Below, piece after piece: positions 8,742 to 18,063 of a stretch of 64,000 nucleotides of DNA. The translations under genes were made by a program, and so were the position numbers. Origin of the DNA: Thiomonas delicata. GTDB lineage: Bacteria > Pseudomonadota > Gammaproteobacteria > Burkholderiales > Burkholderiaceae_C. The stretch is taken from assembly GCF_900088825.1 (NCBI RefSeq), contig NZ_LT592170.1:918852-982851 (forward strand), given 5' to 3'. Each line of letters opens with the position of its first letter. Positions within the stretch are counted from its first letter, which is position 1. The notes beneath the pieces are model-generated. The model had not been told where the DNA came from and did not search any database. It worked only from the letters and a program-made list of their open reading frames with translations.

Positions 8742-10199
8742 ATGAGCGAGCCAACCGCAGGGATCAAGGAGAAGGCGTTTTCCGCCGTGCGCTGGACGGC
8801 CGTCTCCGCGGCCACCGGGGCCATCGTGCAACTGCTGCAGGTGATGGTGCTGACACGCATCCTGACGCCGGCGGACTATGGCGTCATGGCCATCGTCGCC
8901 GCGGTGCTGACCTTTCCCTGGGTGATCAACGGCACCGGGCTGAACAGCGCCTTCATCTATCGCCGTCATGTCACCGAGGGCGAGCGCTCCAGCCTGTTCT
9001 GGGCCGGCGTGATCTTCGCCGTGCTGCTGGGGGGCGTGGTGTTGGCGCTCGCTCCGCTCATCGCCTGGGCCTACGGCGACCCGCGGCTGTTCCCGCTGCT
9101 CGCCCTGTCGTCGGCGACCTTCCTGGTCAGCGGCGTGGGCGCGCAGTTCCGCATGAATGCGGAAAAAAACTTGCGCTTCAAGCCCATGGCCATCATCGAA
9201 ACCGCGGCTGCGGCGGTCAGCATGATGGTGGCCGTGCTCACGGCGATGGCGGGCGCCGGGCCCTACACCCTGGTCTGGGCGAGCCTATCCGGCGCCGTGG
9301 TCAACAGCGGGCTGTCGTGGTTCTACCTGTCCGCGGACTGGAAGCCGAGCTGGCACATCAGTTGGCGGGAACTGCAGCCCTACGTCCATTTCAGCCTGGC
9401 CGCGGTGTCCAGCGCCATCATCAGCAACGTCAACCGCAGCCTGGACGTCATCGTCTTGGGCAGGTTCGTGCCGGCCGGCAGCCTGGGGCTGTACAGCGTG
9501 CCGCGCAACTTCATGCAGCAGTTGCAGACCTTCGTCAACCCGATCATTTCGCGGGTTGGCTTTCCGCTGATCTCCAGCGTGCAGCACGACCGTGCCCGGG
9601 TCAGCGCCATCACCACCTCCACCCTCAACATGGTCGGCGCGCTGAACGCCCCGGTCTACGTCGGCATGGCGCTGTTCGCCGACCCGCTGGTGCGGGTGCT
9701 GTTCGGCACGGAATGGCACGGCACCGGGCATCTGCTGTCCATTCTGGCGGTGGTGGGCTATGTGCGCGCCATGTTCAGCCCGATTCGCGACCTCATTCTC
9801 GGCGTCGGCCTGGCGCAACTGGAACTGCGCTGGAACTTGGTCGTCCTGGCCGCCACCGTCCCGGCGATCCTGATCGGTTCCATGCACGGCCCGTTCTGGC
9901 TGGCGATCTGCCTGGCCGCCACCGCGACGCTGCTGCTGCTGCCGGCGTGGTACGGCATTTATCGCCCCTTGGCGGGCATCGGTTTTGCGCAGTTCATGGT
10001 GCTGATCCTGCGCCCGGTGCTGCTGGCCCTGGCAGGGATGGTGCCGGCCGTGCTGATCGCGCGCGAGTTCAGCCTGCCCTTGGCCCAGCTCGCCGCGGGC
10101 GCCCTGGTCACGGCGCCGCTTTACCTGCTGCTGAACATGCTGACCAATCGTCCCTTTGTCCATTCGATGTCTCGCTTGTTGTTGGTGCGACGTGCGTAA
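8742..10199 (+). CDS. wzx: Wzx-type polysaccharide repeat-unit flippase (MOP superfamily)
   Basis: Moves the undecaprenyl-linked repeat unit from the cytoplasmic to the periplasmic face of the inner membrane. The 485-residue protein is dominated by hydrophobic segments (about 12-14). Its N-terminal AVRWTAVSAATGAIVQLLQ and LTRILTPADYGVMA are typical of the RfbX/WzxC-like branch. The open frame extends far upstream, but the ATG at 8742 is where homology begins. The name is given for role; sequence conservation among Wzx proteins is low. Confidence 0.88.
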   Translation: MSEPTAGIKEKAFSAVRWTAVSAATGAIVQLLQVMVLTRILTPADYGVMAIVAAVLTFPWVINGTGLNSAFIYRRHVTEGERSSLFWAGVIFAVLLGGVVLALAPLIAWAYGDPRLFPLLALSSATFLVSGVGAQFRMNAEKNLRFKPMAIIETAAAAVSMMVAVLTAMAGAGPYTLVWASLSGAVVNSGLSWFYLSADWKPSWHISWRELQPYVHFSLAAVSSAIISNVNRSLDVIVLGRFVPAGSLGLYSVPRNFMQQLQTFVNPIISRVGFPLISSVQHDRARVSAITTSTLNMVGALNAPVYVGMALFADPLVRVLFGTEWHGTGHLLSILAVVGYVRAMFSPIRDLILGVGLAQLELRWNLVVLAATVPAILIGSMHGPFWLAICLAATATLLLLPAWYGIYRPLAGIGFAQFMVLILRPVLLALAGMVPAVLIAREFSLPLAQLAAGALVTAPLYLLLNMLTNRPFVHSMSRLLLVRRA

Positions 10200-10212
10200 A
10201 GCGATCACGACC

Positions 10213-11490
10213 ATGCTCCTGTCCCCCTCTCATGTCCCACGCCGTCCGCGGCGCGCACAGCCCCTGCGGGATGCGCTGCTGAGGCCGATTCGGCGTCTCG
10301 GCAGCGGTGTTGCCGCATTGGGTCTGCTGTGCGCCGCGCTGCCCGCGCAGGCCGCGGAATTTCCGCCCGCATGGGCGCCCGACACACCGGGGTTGCACCC
10401 GGTGCTGCGCTTGCAGCACACTTGTTCAAGCAATCTGTTCGGGTTGAGCAGCGGCGCGGCAGCGCAGCGCCTGTTCGGCGATACGCAGTTGTCGGACTGC
10501 TGGACCACCGCGCAGGGCGGCTTGCGTTTCGACAACGACGGCGCGGTCGGCCGCCTGCACGGCCATGCTCTGGTCGAACGCACGCAGTACAACCACTACC
10601 GCGCGCTGGATTTCACCGGTCACGATGTATCGTTGACCTATAACCTCGACCACACCCCGCATTGGAGCGCGTATGCCTCGGCCAGCGACCGCGCCGCGCT
10701 GCAGGATCTGACCATCCTGCAGGCTCCTGTGCTCGACGTGGTACGCAAGCAGGTGGTGAGCGCTGGGGGCATGCGGCGCCTTGAAGGTCCGTTTTCCCTG
10801 ACGGCCGATACGGCATTGATCCGTATCCGCAACGCAGCGGCCAGCCAGCGTCCCTACGACATGGATATCGGCCTGGTCCGCCTGGGGCCGCGCTATACCA
10901 GCGCAGCGGGCAACAGCGTTGGCTACGTGTTGTCGCTGCAGCAGGGCCGCTACCCCAACGCCGCCATGCAAACCAGCGGTGCGCCGCTCGCCGACTATCA
11001 CCAGATCGAAAACGCCGCGCAGTTCTTCTGGTCGGATGCGGCTTATTGGCAGGTGTCGGGCACGGCGGGCTACATGCAGTACACCGCGCCGAGCCTGCCG
11101 TCGCTGGACTTCCATGGCGCGGTGGGCGATGTAGAGGCCAAACTCGCAGTGACCGGCAAGACGGCGTTGGGCATGAAGCTCTATCGCAAACTGATGGCCT
11201 ACAACACCCTCACCACCAACTATCAAGTGGTCACCGGCGCGCAACTCAACGCGACTTGGGACGTCGATGCCGCCGTGCGTCTGGGGGCCGAATGGACGCG
11301 CGACCAAGCGTTCTTTCCCGGCACCACCCGGCGCGACAACATCCAGGGCGGAGCCATCACCTTGGCCTACCTGCCCCGGCCGGGAACCCAACTTGCGCTG
11401 CTTCTTGGGCGCACAAACCGCAGTTCCAACGTGGTTGACGCCAGCTATGTCAACCGCACCGTGAGCCTTAACCTGCAACAAGCGTTCTGA
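10213..11490 (+). CDS. epsL: EpsL-like outer-membrane beta-barrel protein of the EPS operon
   Basis: A 425-residue exported protein. An N-terminal basic region and hydrophobic run end in AAEF, consistent with a signal peptide cleaved after about residue 50; the n-region is long. The rest is a series of alternating amphipathic strands ending in SLNLQQAF, a C-terminal aromatic residue typical of outer-membrane barrels. Position directly before epsE-F-G and overall form match the EpsL proteins of Methylobacillus-type EPS operons, whose exact role is unproven. It could be an outer-membrane accessory for polymer export. Confidence 0.72.
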   Translation: MLLSPSHVPRRPRRAQPLRDALLRPIRRLGSGVAALGLLCAALPAQAAEFPPAWAPDTPGLHPVLRLQHTCSSNLFGLSSGAAAQRLFGDTQLSDCWTTAQGGLRFDNDGAVGRLHGHALVERTQYNHYRALDFTGHDVSLTYNLDHTPHWSAYASASDRAALQDLTILQAPVLDVVRKQVVSAGGMRRLEGPFSLTADTALIRIRNAAASQRPYDMDIGLVRLGPRYTSAAGNSVGYVLSLQQGRYPNAAMQTSGAPLADYHQIENAAQFFWSDAAYWQVSGTAGYMQYTAPSLPSLDFHGAVGDVEAKLAVTGKTALGMKLYRKLMAYNTLTTNYQVVTGAQLNATWDVDAAVRLGAEWTRDQAFFPGTTRRDNIQGGAITLAYLPRPGTQLALLLGRTNRSSNVVDASYVNRTVSLNLQQAF

Positions 11491-11514
11491 TCCACTACCG
11501 GAGGCCGTTCTGCC

Positions 11515-12315
11515 ATGCGTATCCGTCATCTGCTATTTCTACTTCTGGCCGGTTTGTCCACCATGTTCTGGGGCGGGCCCGCTGTCGCCGGGGAGTACAT
11601 GCTCGGCACTGGCGACATCGTCAGCGTCAGCGTCTACGGCCATCCCGAATTGCAAGTGCCCGCTGTCGAAGTGGACGCACAGGGCCAGGTGGTGCTGCCG
11701 CTGGTGGGTTATGTCACCATCGGCGGCATGAGTCCCACCAGCGCGGGCAAGGCCATCGCCGCCAAGTTGAAAGAGGGCGGATTCATCCTCAAGCCCTACG
11801 TCAACTTGCTGGTGAAGAAGTATTCCAGCCAGCAGGCCGTGGTGCTCGGCAATGTCAACAAGCCGGGCCAATACGTGCTGCAGCGGGACAGCCGGCTCAC
11901 GGACCTGCTCGCGCAGGCCGGCGGTGTGAGTCCCACCGGGGCGAACACGGTGATCTTGCAGCGCGATCAGAACGGCAAGCGGGTGGACACCCCGATCCGC
12001 CTCGCCGGCCTGTTCGATGGTTCTGCGCCCGCTGCCGATCCGACCATCGTCAGCGGCGATGTGATCTACGTGCCGCAGGCGCCGGTGTTCTACATTGAGG
12101 GCGAGGTGCAGAAGCCGGGCGCTTACCGGATCGAGCCAGGGATGACCCTGTTGCAGGCCATCGCCCTGGGCGGCGGCCTGACGCGGCGCGGCACCCTCCA
12201 CGGCGCGGAAATCCGCCGCCCCGGGGCCGATGGCAAGCTCGATGCCATTGCCGCAGACGCTGGCGCGCGCATTCGCGCCAACGATGTGATCGACATCCGG
12301 CAAAGCCTGTTCTAG
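11515..12315 (+). CDS. epsE: Wza-type polysaccharide export protein (EpsE)
   Basis: Forms the periplasmic/outer-membrane part of the EPS export channel. The 266 residues have a cleavable signal peptide (to about AVAG, 26), a polysaccharide export domain starting at YMLGTGDIVSVSVYG, then two SLBB beta-grasp domains (VVLGNVNKPGQY near 110 and FYIEGEVQKPGAY near 195). Unlike E. coli Wza there is no lipobox cysteine at the cleavage site, so it is not predicted to be lipidated. A GGAGG lies nine bases before the ATG. It is followed after eight bp by the chain-length gene. Confidence 0.92.
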   Translation: MRIRHLLFLLLAGLSTMFWGGPAVAGEYMLGTGDIVSVSVYGHPELQVPAVEVDAQGQVVLPLVGYVTIGGMSPTSAGKAIAAKLKEGGFILKPYVNLLVKKYSSQQAVVLGNVNKPGQYVLQRDSRLTDLLAQAGGVSPTGANTVILQRDQNGKRVDTPIRLAGLFDGSAPAADPTIVSGDVIYVPQAPVFYIEGEVQKPGAYRIEPGMTLLQAIALGGGLTRRGTLHGAEIRRPGADGKLDAIAADAGARIRANDVIDIRQSLF

Positions 12316-12323
12316 GAGCCGTC

Positions 12324-13682
12324 ATGGACCTTCAGGGATTCCTGCTCGTTCTGCGCGCCCGCTGGTTCGTCATCGCCGCGCTCACCGTGCTCGCGGCCGC
12401 GGCTGCGGGCATCACCGCGAAGCTGCTGCCCAAGCACTACATGGCCACGGCATCTGTGGTGATCAACAGCCAGTACGTCAACCCGGTGACCCGCGCGCAG
12501 ATGCAGGGCATGCTGATGCCAGCCTATCTCAACACCCAGGCGATGATTCTGACCAACCGCACCACGGCGCTCAAAGTGGTGGACATGCTGCACCTGACCG
12601 ACGACAAGACCTACCAGAAGCTGTACGCCGCCCAGGCCGCCAAGCTCCCGCCGGGCGTCAGTTCCCTGCGCGAGTGGATCGCCCAGCATCTGCTGTCGCA
12701 GTTGAAGGTCAACACCTCCGATCGCGACAACGTCATCAGTTTCAGCTATACCGCGCGCGACCCCGAGCAGGCCGCGCGTATCACCAACGCCTTTCTCGAC
12801 GCCTACGTCCAGACCAATCTGGCGCTGAAGACCGGGCCCGCGCAGCGCACGGCTCAGTGGTACGCCAGCCAGCTCAAGACCATGCAGGCCAAGATCGAAC
12901 AGGCACAGTCCAAGCTCATCGCCTACCAGAAAGAGCATGGGGTCATCCTGTCCGAGAAGGATGGGCAGGCCTCGCTGCCGCTCCAGGCCCTCGTCACGCA
13001 GCAGGCCATCGCCGCGGCGCAGAACTATGGCGATCTATCCAAGGCCCAGCTTCTGGGCGAACACAACGCCGACGTGATGCGCGACCCGGTGGTGCAGGCG
13101 CTCAAGACCAGCCTGGCTCAGGCACAGGCCAAGCTCAGCCAACTCGCGCAGACCGAAGGCGCCAACAATCCGCAGTACATCGCCGCGCAGACCGAGGTGA
13201 GCAGTCTGCAGCGCAAACTCAGCCAGCAGGTCGCCGCGGTGCAACGCGCGGTGCAGGCCACGGCGCAGGCCTCGCGGCAGAGCATGGCCGACATGCAGGC
13301 AGCGGTGCAGGCTCAGCAGAAGCGGATGATCGCTGACAACACCCTCAAGGCCGAGGGCCAGTTCCTGGTGCAGCAGGTGACCAATGCGCAGCGGCTTTAC
13401 GACGCCACGCTGCGCAGCTATCAGGAAAGCGAGTTGCTGTCCAAGTCGGATCAGACCGACATGTCGGTGCTCAGCCGCGCCGTCGCCCCGATGGAGCCCA
13501 TCGGCCCGCGCGCCTTGGTCAAGGCCGCGCTGGGTGCCGCGCTCGGCCTCATCCTGGGCGTTTTGCTGGCCTTGCTGCTCGAACAGCTGCAGCGCAAAGT
13601 GCGCTCCGTTCAGGAAGTCATCGATCTGACCGGTGCTCCGCTTCTGGGCACGGTGCAGATTCGACCCTTGTTTTTGCGATGA
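12324..13682 (+). CDS. epsF: Chain-length determinant protein EpsF (Wzz family)
   Basis: An inner-membrane polysaccharide co-polymerase that sets EPS chain length and links the polymerase to the export channel. The 452-residue protein has the Wzz layout: a first membrane span at about 12-34, a large periplasmic region rich in coiled coil (about 180-370, with many Gln and Ala), and a second span at about 400-425 preceded by a proline-rich PMEPIGPRA stretch. It has no fused kinase; the separate EpsG gene follows with an ATGA overlap. Confidence 0.92.
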   Translation: MDLQGFLLVLRARWFVIAALTVLAAAAAGITAKLLPKHYMATASVVINSQYVNPVTRAQMQGMLMPAYLNTQAMILTNRTTALKVVDMLHLTDDKTYQKLYAAQAAKLPPGVSSLREWIAQHLLSQLKVNTSDRDNVISFSYTARDPEQAARITNAFLDAYVQTNLALKTGPAQRTAQWYASQLKTMQAKIEQAQSKLIAYQKEHGVILSEKDGQASLPLQALVTQQAIAAAQNYGDLSKAQLLGEHNADVMRDPVVQALKTSLAQAQAKLSQLAQTEGANNPQYIAAQTEVSSLQRKLSQQVAAVQRAVQATAQASRQSMADMQAAVQAQQKRMIADNTLKAEGQFLVQQVTNAQRLYDATLRSYQESELLSKSDQTDMSVLSRAVAPMEPIGPRALVKAALGAALGLILGVLLALLLEQLQRKVRSVQEVIDLTGAPLLGTVQIRPLFLR

Positions 13683-14644
13683 TGGACGCCCCGACCGACC
13701 ACGAGCCGATCTTGGTGGGGCGCGTTGCGCGCCGCCAGACGGCGAACAACCAGAACAATCCCATGAGCGTACTGCCTGCCGAAACGCGATCCAGCGCCAC
13801 CGTCCCGATGGCGCTGGGCAAGGATCTGAAACTAGGCCAGCTGCTGCTCGACTCGGGCAAGCTCAGCGCGGCGGACGCCGAGCGCGTGCTGCGGCTGCAG
13901 AAGGCCAAGAACCTTCGCTTCGGCGACGCCGCCGTGCGGCTTGGCCTGGTCAGCGAGCAGGACATCCTGCTCGCCTTGTCGCAGCAGTTCGATTACCCCT
14001 ACCTTGCCCCGGGGGCGAATGGGTTCAGCGATGAACTCGTGGCGGCCTATCAGCCTTTCACGCCGCAGGTCGAGCAACTGCGCGCCTTGCGCAGTCAGCT
14101 CATGCTGCGCTGGTTTGGCACCGGACAGCGCAGCCTCGCCCTTGTCGGCACCGGACCGACGGGTTCGATGAGCAACCTGGCGGCCAACCTGGCCATCGTG
14201 TTCTCCCAGCTTGGCGAACGCACCCTGCTGATCGACGCCAATCTGGGCCGGCCGATGCTGCACGAGCTGTTCAATCTTCCGGTGCGTCACGGTCTGTCGG
14301 ACGTGCTGATCGGACGTGCCGGCTCCGAGGCGGCGGTGCGCATCGAACCGCTGCTTGGCCTCACTGTGTTGAGTGCCGGGACCCAGCCGCCCAATCCGGC
14401 CGAGCTGCTGGCGCGACCAACCTTTGCCGAGTTGCTGGCGCTCAACGCGGAGGTCTTCGACGTCATTCTCGTCAACACCGCGCCCACCCACCTCGCCGAA
14501 ATCCTGCCCGTCTGCGCGGCCACGCAAGGCGCGCTGCTCATGGTCGACCAGCATCTCAGCGCCGCCGCCGACGTGCGGGCGGCGGCCAGCGCCATCCAGC
14601 ACGCCGGGCTGAGCCTGGTGGGCAGCGTGCTCAACCGGCGCTGA
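13679..14644 (+). CDS. epsG: EpsG-like BY-kinase homologue with degenerate nucleotide-binding motifs
   Basis: EpsG proteins are the separate cytoplasmic tyrosine-kinase partners of EpsF. This 321-residue homologue has an N-terminal module (about 50-110) with two 23-24-residue repeats spaced by five residues, KLGQLL..G..Q and RFGDAAV..G..Q, which match the MshEN/GspE-N pattern known to bind cyclic-di-GMP. The kinase domain keeps the family context (LAANLAIVFSQLGERTLLIDAN). However, the P-loop reads GTGPTGSMSNLAAN without the GK[ST] lysine, Walker A' is DAN instead of DAD, and Walker B is LVNTAP instead of the usual acidic form. No C-terminal tyrosine cluster is present. A pseudokinase role is inferred. 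Overlaps epsF by four bases. Confidence 0.85.
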   Translation: MMDAPTDHEPILVGRVARRQTANNQNNPMSVLPAETRSSATVPMALGKDLKLGQLLLDSGKLSAADAERVLRLQKAKNLRFGDAAVRLGLVSEQDILLALSQQFDYPYLAPGANGFSDELVAAYQPFTPQVEQLRALRSQLMLRWFGTGQRSLALVGTGPTGSMSNLAANLAIVFSQLGERTLLIDANLGRPMLHELFNLPVRHGLSDVLIGRAGSEAAVRIEPLLGLTVLSAGTQPPNPAELLARPTFAELLALNAEVFDVILVNTAPTHLAEILPVCAATQGALLMVDQHLSAAADVRAAASAIQHAGLSLVGSVLNRR

Positions 14645-14658
14645 ACGCCCCCGAAGCG

Positions 14659-16131
14659 ATGGCACGACCGCTTGCCTCACCTGCCCAACCGCGCCAGCGC
14701 ACGCTGCTGGCGCTGACGATTCTGGGCGGCGGTGCGCTGGCCCTGCTGGCGGGTTACGTCGTCGGTCGGCTGAACCTTGGCGGCCACATCCATCTGGCCC
14801 TGCTCGTCGCGCTACCTGCCGCTTTCGTCCTGGGCCTGCTGTTCATCTATGCAAGGCAAACCTTGCTGTGGCTCATCATTCTGTTCCGTGCCAATCTCGA
14901 TCCGATGCTGAACATGACCAAGATCGGCGGCGGCAGCTCGGCCATCGGCCTGGGCGGTCTGCTCAACGGCCTGGTCATCGGCCTCATCGTCATGGAACTG
15001 TTCAACCGCCAGCGCATCCCGGTGAAGCGTCTGCTGCTTCAGACCTGGCTGCCCTTGCTCGTGGTCATGGTCGGCACCTTGACCATCACCCCGCGGCTGG
15101 TGCCGGGGATCAAGAACGACCTCAGCCTGCTGTCCAACGCCGCCATCTTCTTGCTCGCCTTCGTCTACGTGCGTGATAAAGCCAGTCACGACGCCTGGCT
15201 GCGGGCCGTGCTGTTGTCGACCATCGGCCCCACGCTCTACGGCCTGTACCAGATCGTCACCCACACAGGCTTCCACGACTTCCAGGTGGGATTGCGCATC
15301 GACAGCACCTTCTCGCACCCGAACATCTTCGCCTTCTATCTGGTGCTGATGGTGTCGCTGCTGTTCGTGGTTTGGCGCGGCGGCGTCCTCGCCGTCGGTC
15401 CGCGGGTGCGGCGCCTGCTGCCGCTCTACATCCTGGTCTTGCTGGCCCTGCTGATGACGACCAAGACGCGCAGCGCCTGGGGCGCCATGGCGTTCTTCTT
15501 CCTCGCCTACAGCCTCGTGATGGAGCGCAAATTGCTCCCTCTGCTCGTCATCGCCGGATTCGCCTCGTTGTTGCTGCCCGACGTGCGGGAACGCATCAGC
15601 GAACTCACCACCGGCAACAGCGGCATGTACTACCAGCCTCTCAACTCCTTCGCCTGGCGCAAGGAGATGTGGACCGCGGCGCTGCGCTTCATGGAGCCGT
15701 CGCACTATTTGTTCGGCTACGGCAAGGAGTCCTACGAGTTCTACTCACGGCTGTTCTATCCGCTGAGCAACGGCGTCGGCCCGCCCGCGCACAACGTGTA
15801 CATGCAGGTGTTCTTCGACGGCGGGGTGATGGGCCTGAGCGGCTTCGTCTGGCTGCTCCTCGGTACCGGAGCGCTTGTCGCGGGCGTGCGCAAGACCGAC
15901 CGCATGGAGGGTTTTTTGCTCTTGATGCTGGTGCTGGAGTTCGCGTTGGTTTCCGTGTCCGACAACATGCTCGACTACCTGGTCTACAACTGGTATCTCT
16001 GGTTCGTTCTCGGCACCGGGGTCAGTCTCCATTTCCGGCGCATGGCGCAGGCCGCAGCCAAGCCGCAGCCGACGCACGGCACCGTGTTCGAACGGCCTGC
16101 GCTGGCGCGGGCGGCGCAGCGGGGACGGTGA
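14659..16131 (+). CDS. O-antigen ligase/Wzy-like polymerase family membrane protein
   Basis: A 490-residue polytopic inner-membrane protein (about 12 hydrophobic segments). It has the large periplasmic loop typical of the O-antigen ligase (Wzy_C) family, with STFSHPNIFAFYL before it and KTRSAWGAMAF in the core. In an EPS operon that also has wzx and a chain-length protein, the likely role is polymerisation of flipped repeat units (Wzy). Ligases share the same fold, so ligation to a lipid cannot be excluded. The stop overlaps the next ATG by one base (TGATG). Confidence 0.85.
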   Translation: MARPLASPAQPRQRTLLALTILGGGALALLAGYVVGRLNLGGHIHLALLVALPAAFVLGLLFIYARQTLLWLIILFRANLDPMLNMTKIGGGSSAIGLGGLLNGLVIGLIVMELFNRQRIPVKRLLLQTWLPLLVVMVGTLTITPRLVPGIKNDLSLLSNAAIFLLAFVYVRDKASHDAWLRAVLLSTIGPTLYGLYQIVTHTGFHDFQVGLRIDSTFSHPNIFAFYLVLMVSLLFVVWRGGVLAVGPRVRRLLPLYILVLLALLMTTKTRSAWGAMAFFFLAYSLVMERKLLPLLVIAGFASLLLPDVRERISELTTGNSGMYYQPLNSFAWRKEMWTAALRFMEPSHYLFGYGKESYEFYSRLFYPLSNGVGPPAHNVYMQVFFDGGVMGLSGFVWLLLGTGALVAGVRKTDRMEGFLLLMLVLEFALVSVSDNMLDYLVYNWYLWFVLGTGVSLHFRRMAQAAAKPQPTHGTVFERPALARAAQRGR

Positions 16132-16700
16132 TGTTGCTCAAAAACGATCCGGACTGGCAGCAGGATCTGCAGCGGCTCGGCATGACGCGCCCTTTCTTCA
16201 AGGAGCAGTCGATCTGGGCGATCTTCGTGTATCGCTACGGGCGCCGGGTCGACTCCATGGCTCCCGGCGTCGGCAAGCGCATCAGGACCAAGCTCTATTG
16301 GCTTTTGTTCCGTTGGGTCGAAACCTGGACCGGCATCAGCTTGCCCAAGGAGGCGGAGATCGGCGGCGGGCTGCGCATTTTTCACTTCGGCTGCATCTTC
16401 GTGCATCCCGGCGCGAAAATCGGCAAGAACTGTACCCTGCGCCAAGGCGTGACCATCGGCAACAAGTCCGAGGGAGGCCCGGTCCCGGTTCTGGAGGACG
16501 ATGTGGAATTGGGCGCTTTTGCGCAGGTGTTGGGCGGCGTCGTGCTCGGCGCCGGTTGCCGCGTGGGCGCTTTGTCCGTCGTCGTCCATGACGTCGGCGC
16601 CGGCGTGACCGTGGCCGGTGTTCCAGCGCGGCCCCTGGGCCGCGGCGCGCCCGAATCGGTTGCGCGGCTGAAGTCGTTGATCCAGCAGGCGGACTGCTGA
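16131..16700 (+). CDS. Serine-acetyltransferase-like hexapeptide acetyltransferase
   Basis: A 189-residue left-handed beta-helix protein of the SAT/WcaB type. An alpha-helical N-terminus is followed by hexapeptide repeats (IGGGLRIFHFGCIFVHPGAKIGKNCTL region, about 80-150) with the catalytic-type histidine context IFHFG. The family uses acetyl-CoA; in this operon the acceptor is probably a sugar hydroxyl of the EPS repeat rather than serine. Translation is coupled to the preceding gene through the TGATG overlap. Cysteine biosynthesis is a less likely alternative, given the context. Confidence 0.82.
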   Translation: MLLKNDPDWQQDLQRLGMTRPFFKEQSIWAIFVYRYGRRVDSMAPGVGKRIRTKLYWLLFRWVETWTGISLPKEAEIGGGLRIFHFGCIFVHPGAKIGKNCTLRQGVTIGNKSEGGPVPVLEDDVELGAFAQVLGGVVLGAGCRVGALSVVVHDVGAGVTVAGVPARPLGRGAPESVARLKSLIQQADC

Positions 16701-16701
16701 C

Positions 16702-18063
16702 ATGCGTGCCATCGCCAATCAAGCCGAAACGCAACCCGCCGGCGCGGATGCGGGAATGAAGATCGCCTACTTCATCAACCAATACCCCAAGGTCAGCCAC
16801 ACCTTCATCCGGCGCGAAATCCAGGCGCTGGAGCGTCAGGGCTTTTCGGTGCTGCGCATCGCGCTGCGCGGCTGGGATGCCGAGCTGGCGGATGCGGCGG
16901 ATCTGGCGGAGCGGGATCAAACCCGCTATGTGCTGCGGCATGGGCTGCGCGGCCTGTTGGGTCCGCTGCTCGGCATGGCGCTGCGTCATCCTGTGCGCAC
17001 GTCGCGGGCGCTGGCCTGGGCCGCTCGCCTGGCGCGGCTCAACGAGCGCAGCCTTCCCTATCACTGGATCTATGTCGCCGAGGCTTGCCGGCTCGTGCAA
17101 TGGGTGCGGGCTGCGGGCGCTGTGCATGTGCATGCGCACTTCGGCACCAACTCGGCGGAGGTCGTGCTGTTGGCGCGGCTGCTCGGCGGACCCAGGTTCA
17201 GCTTCACGGTGCATGGGCCGGAGGAGTTCGACAAACCGCTGGGCATCCATCTCAGGGAAAAAATCGAGCACAGCGCTTTCGTCGTGGCGATCAGTTCGTT
17301 TTGCCGAAGCCAGTTGTTTCGCTGGGTGGGCTCCGCGCACTGGGGCAAGGTCGAGGTGGTGCGCTGTGGCATCGAGCCGAACTTCCACAGCGGCGTCGAG
17401 GTGCGATGCAATCCCAACCGGCAGCTGGTCTGCGTCGGGCGCTTGAGCGAGCAGAAGGGCCACCTGTTGCTCATCGAGGCGGCCGCCTTGCTTGCGGCGG
17501 AAGGCGAAGACTTCACGCTGCTTCTTGCGGGTGATGGCGAATTGCGCGCGCAGATCGAGGCGACCATCGCGGCGAACGGCTTGGGCGGGCGCGTCGTGAT
17601 CACCGGCTGGATTGGAAGCATGCAAGTGCGCGAGCTTCTTCTGGGCTCGCGGGCCTTGGTGCTGTCGAGTTTCGCCGAAGGCTTGCCCGTGGTCGTGATG
17701 GAGGCGATGGCCTTGGGGCGCCCAGTCGTGGCCACGCAAGTCGCGGCGATGGCTGAACTGGTGGAAGACGGCCGCAGCGGCTGGCTGTGCCCGGCGGGAG
17801 ACGCGGCCGCGCTGGCGGCGGCGATGCGGCGTTGCCTGCACGCCAGCGAGGAGCAGCTCACGGCCATGGGGACACATGGCCGTGCCGTGGTGCTGTCCAG
17901 GCACGACGCCGACAGGGAGGCGCAGAAGCTCGGGAACTTGTTCCAGGCGGCTGCCAACGCCGCGGGCGCAGGCGCCATGAACGCGACCGACCGGCTGTCC
18001 GAAAGGCGCGCTCTACCGCCCTTGGAAAATTTGGCGCGCAGCGACGGGAGAATGCTCCCGTGA
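16702..18063 (+). CDS. Family 4 glycosyltransferase (GT-B, glycosyl transferase group 1)
   Basis: A 453-residue GT-B enzyme expected to add a sugar to the EPS repeat. The N-terminal acceptor domain starts MKIAYFINQYPKVSHTF, and the C-terminal donor domain carries VCVGRLSEQKGH, LAGDGELR and the EX7E motif in SFAEGLPVVVMEAM. The ATG at 16702 is annotated; one at 16756 (MKIAYF) fits family homology better and may be the true start. The C-terminal 40 residues after DREAQKLG look unconserved. Its stop overlaps the next gene's GTG (GTGA). Confidence 0.88.
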   Translation: MRAIANQAETQPAGADAGMKIAYFINQYPKVSHTFIRREIQALERQGFSVLRIALRGWDAELADAADLAERDQTRYVLRHGLRGLLGPLLGMALRHPVRTSRALAWAARLARLNERSLPYHWIYVAEACRLVQWVRAAGAVHVHAHFGTNSAEVVLLARLLGGPRFSFTVHGPEEFDKPLGIHLREKIEHSAFVVAISSFCRSQLFRWVGSAHWGKVEVVRCGIEPNFHSGVEVRCNPNRQLVCVGRLSEQKGHLLLIEAAALLAAEGEDFTLLLAGDGELRAQIEATIAANGLGGRVVITGWIGSMQVRELLLGSRALVLSSFAEGLPVVVMEAMALGRPVVATQVAAMAELVEDGRSGWLCPAGDAAALAAAMRRCLHASEEQLTAMGTHGRAVVLSRHDADREAQKLGNLFQAAANAAGAGAMNATDRLSERRALPPLENLARSDGRMLP

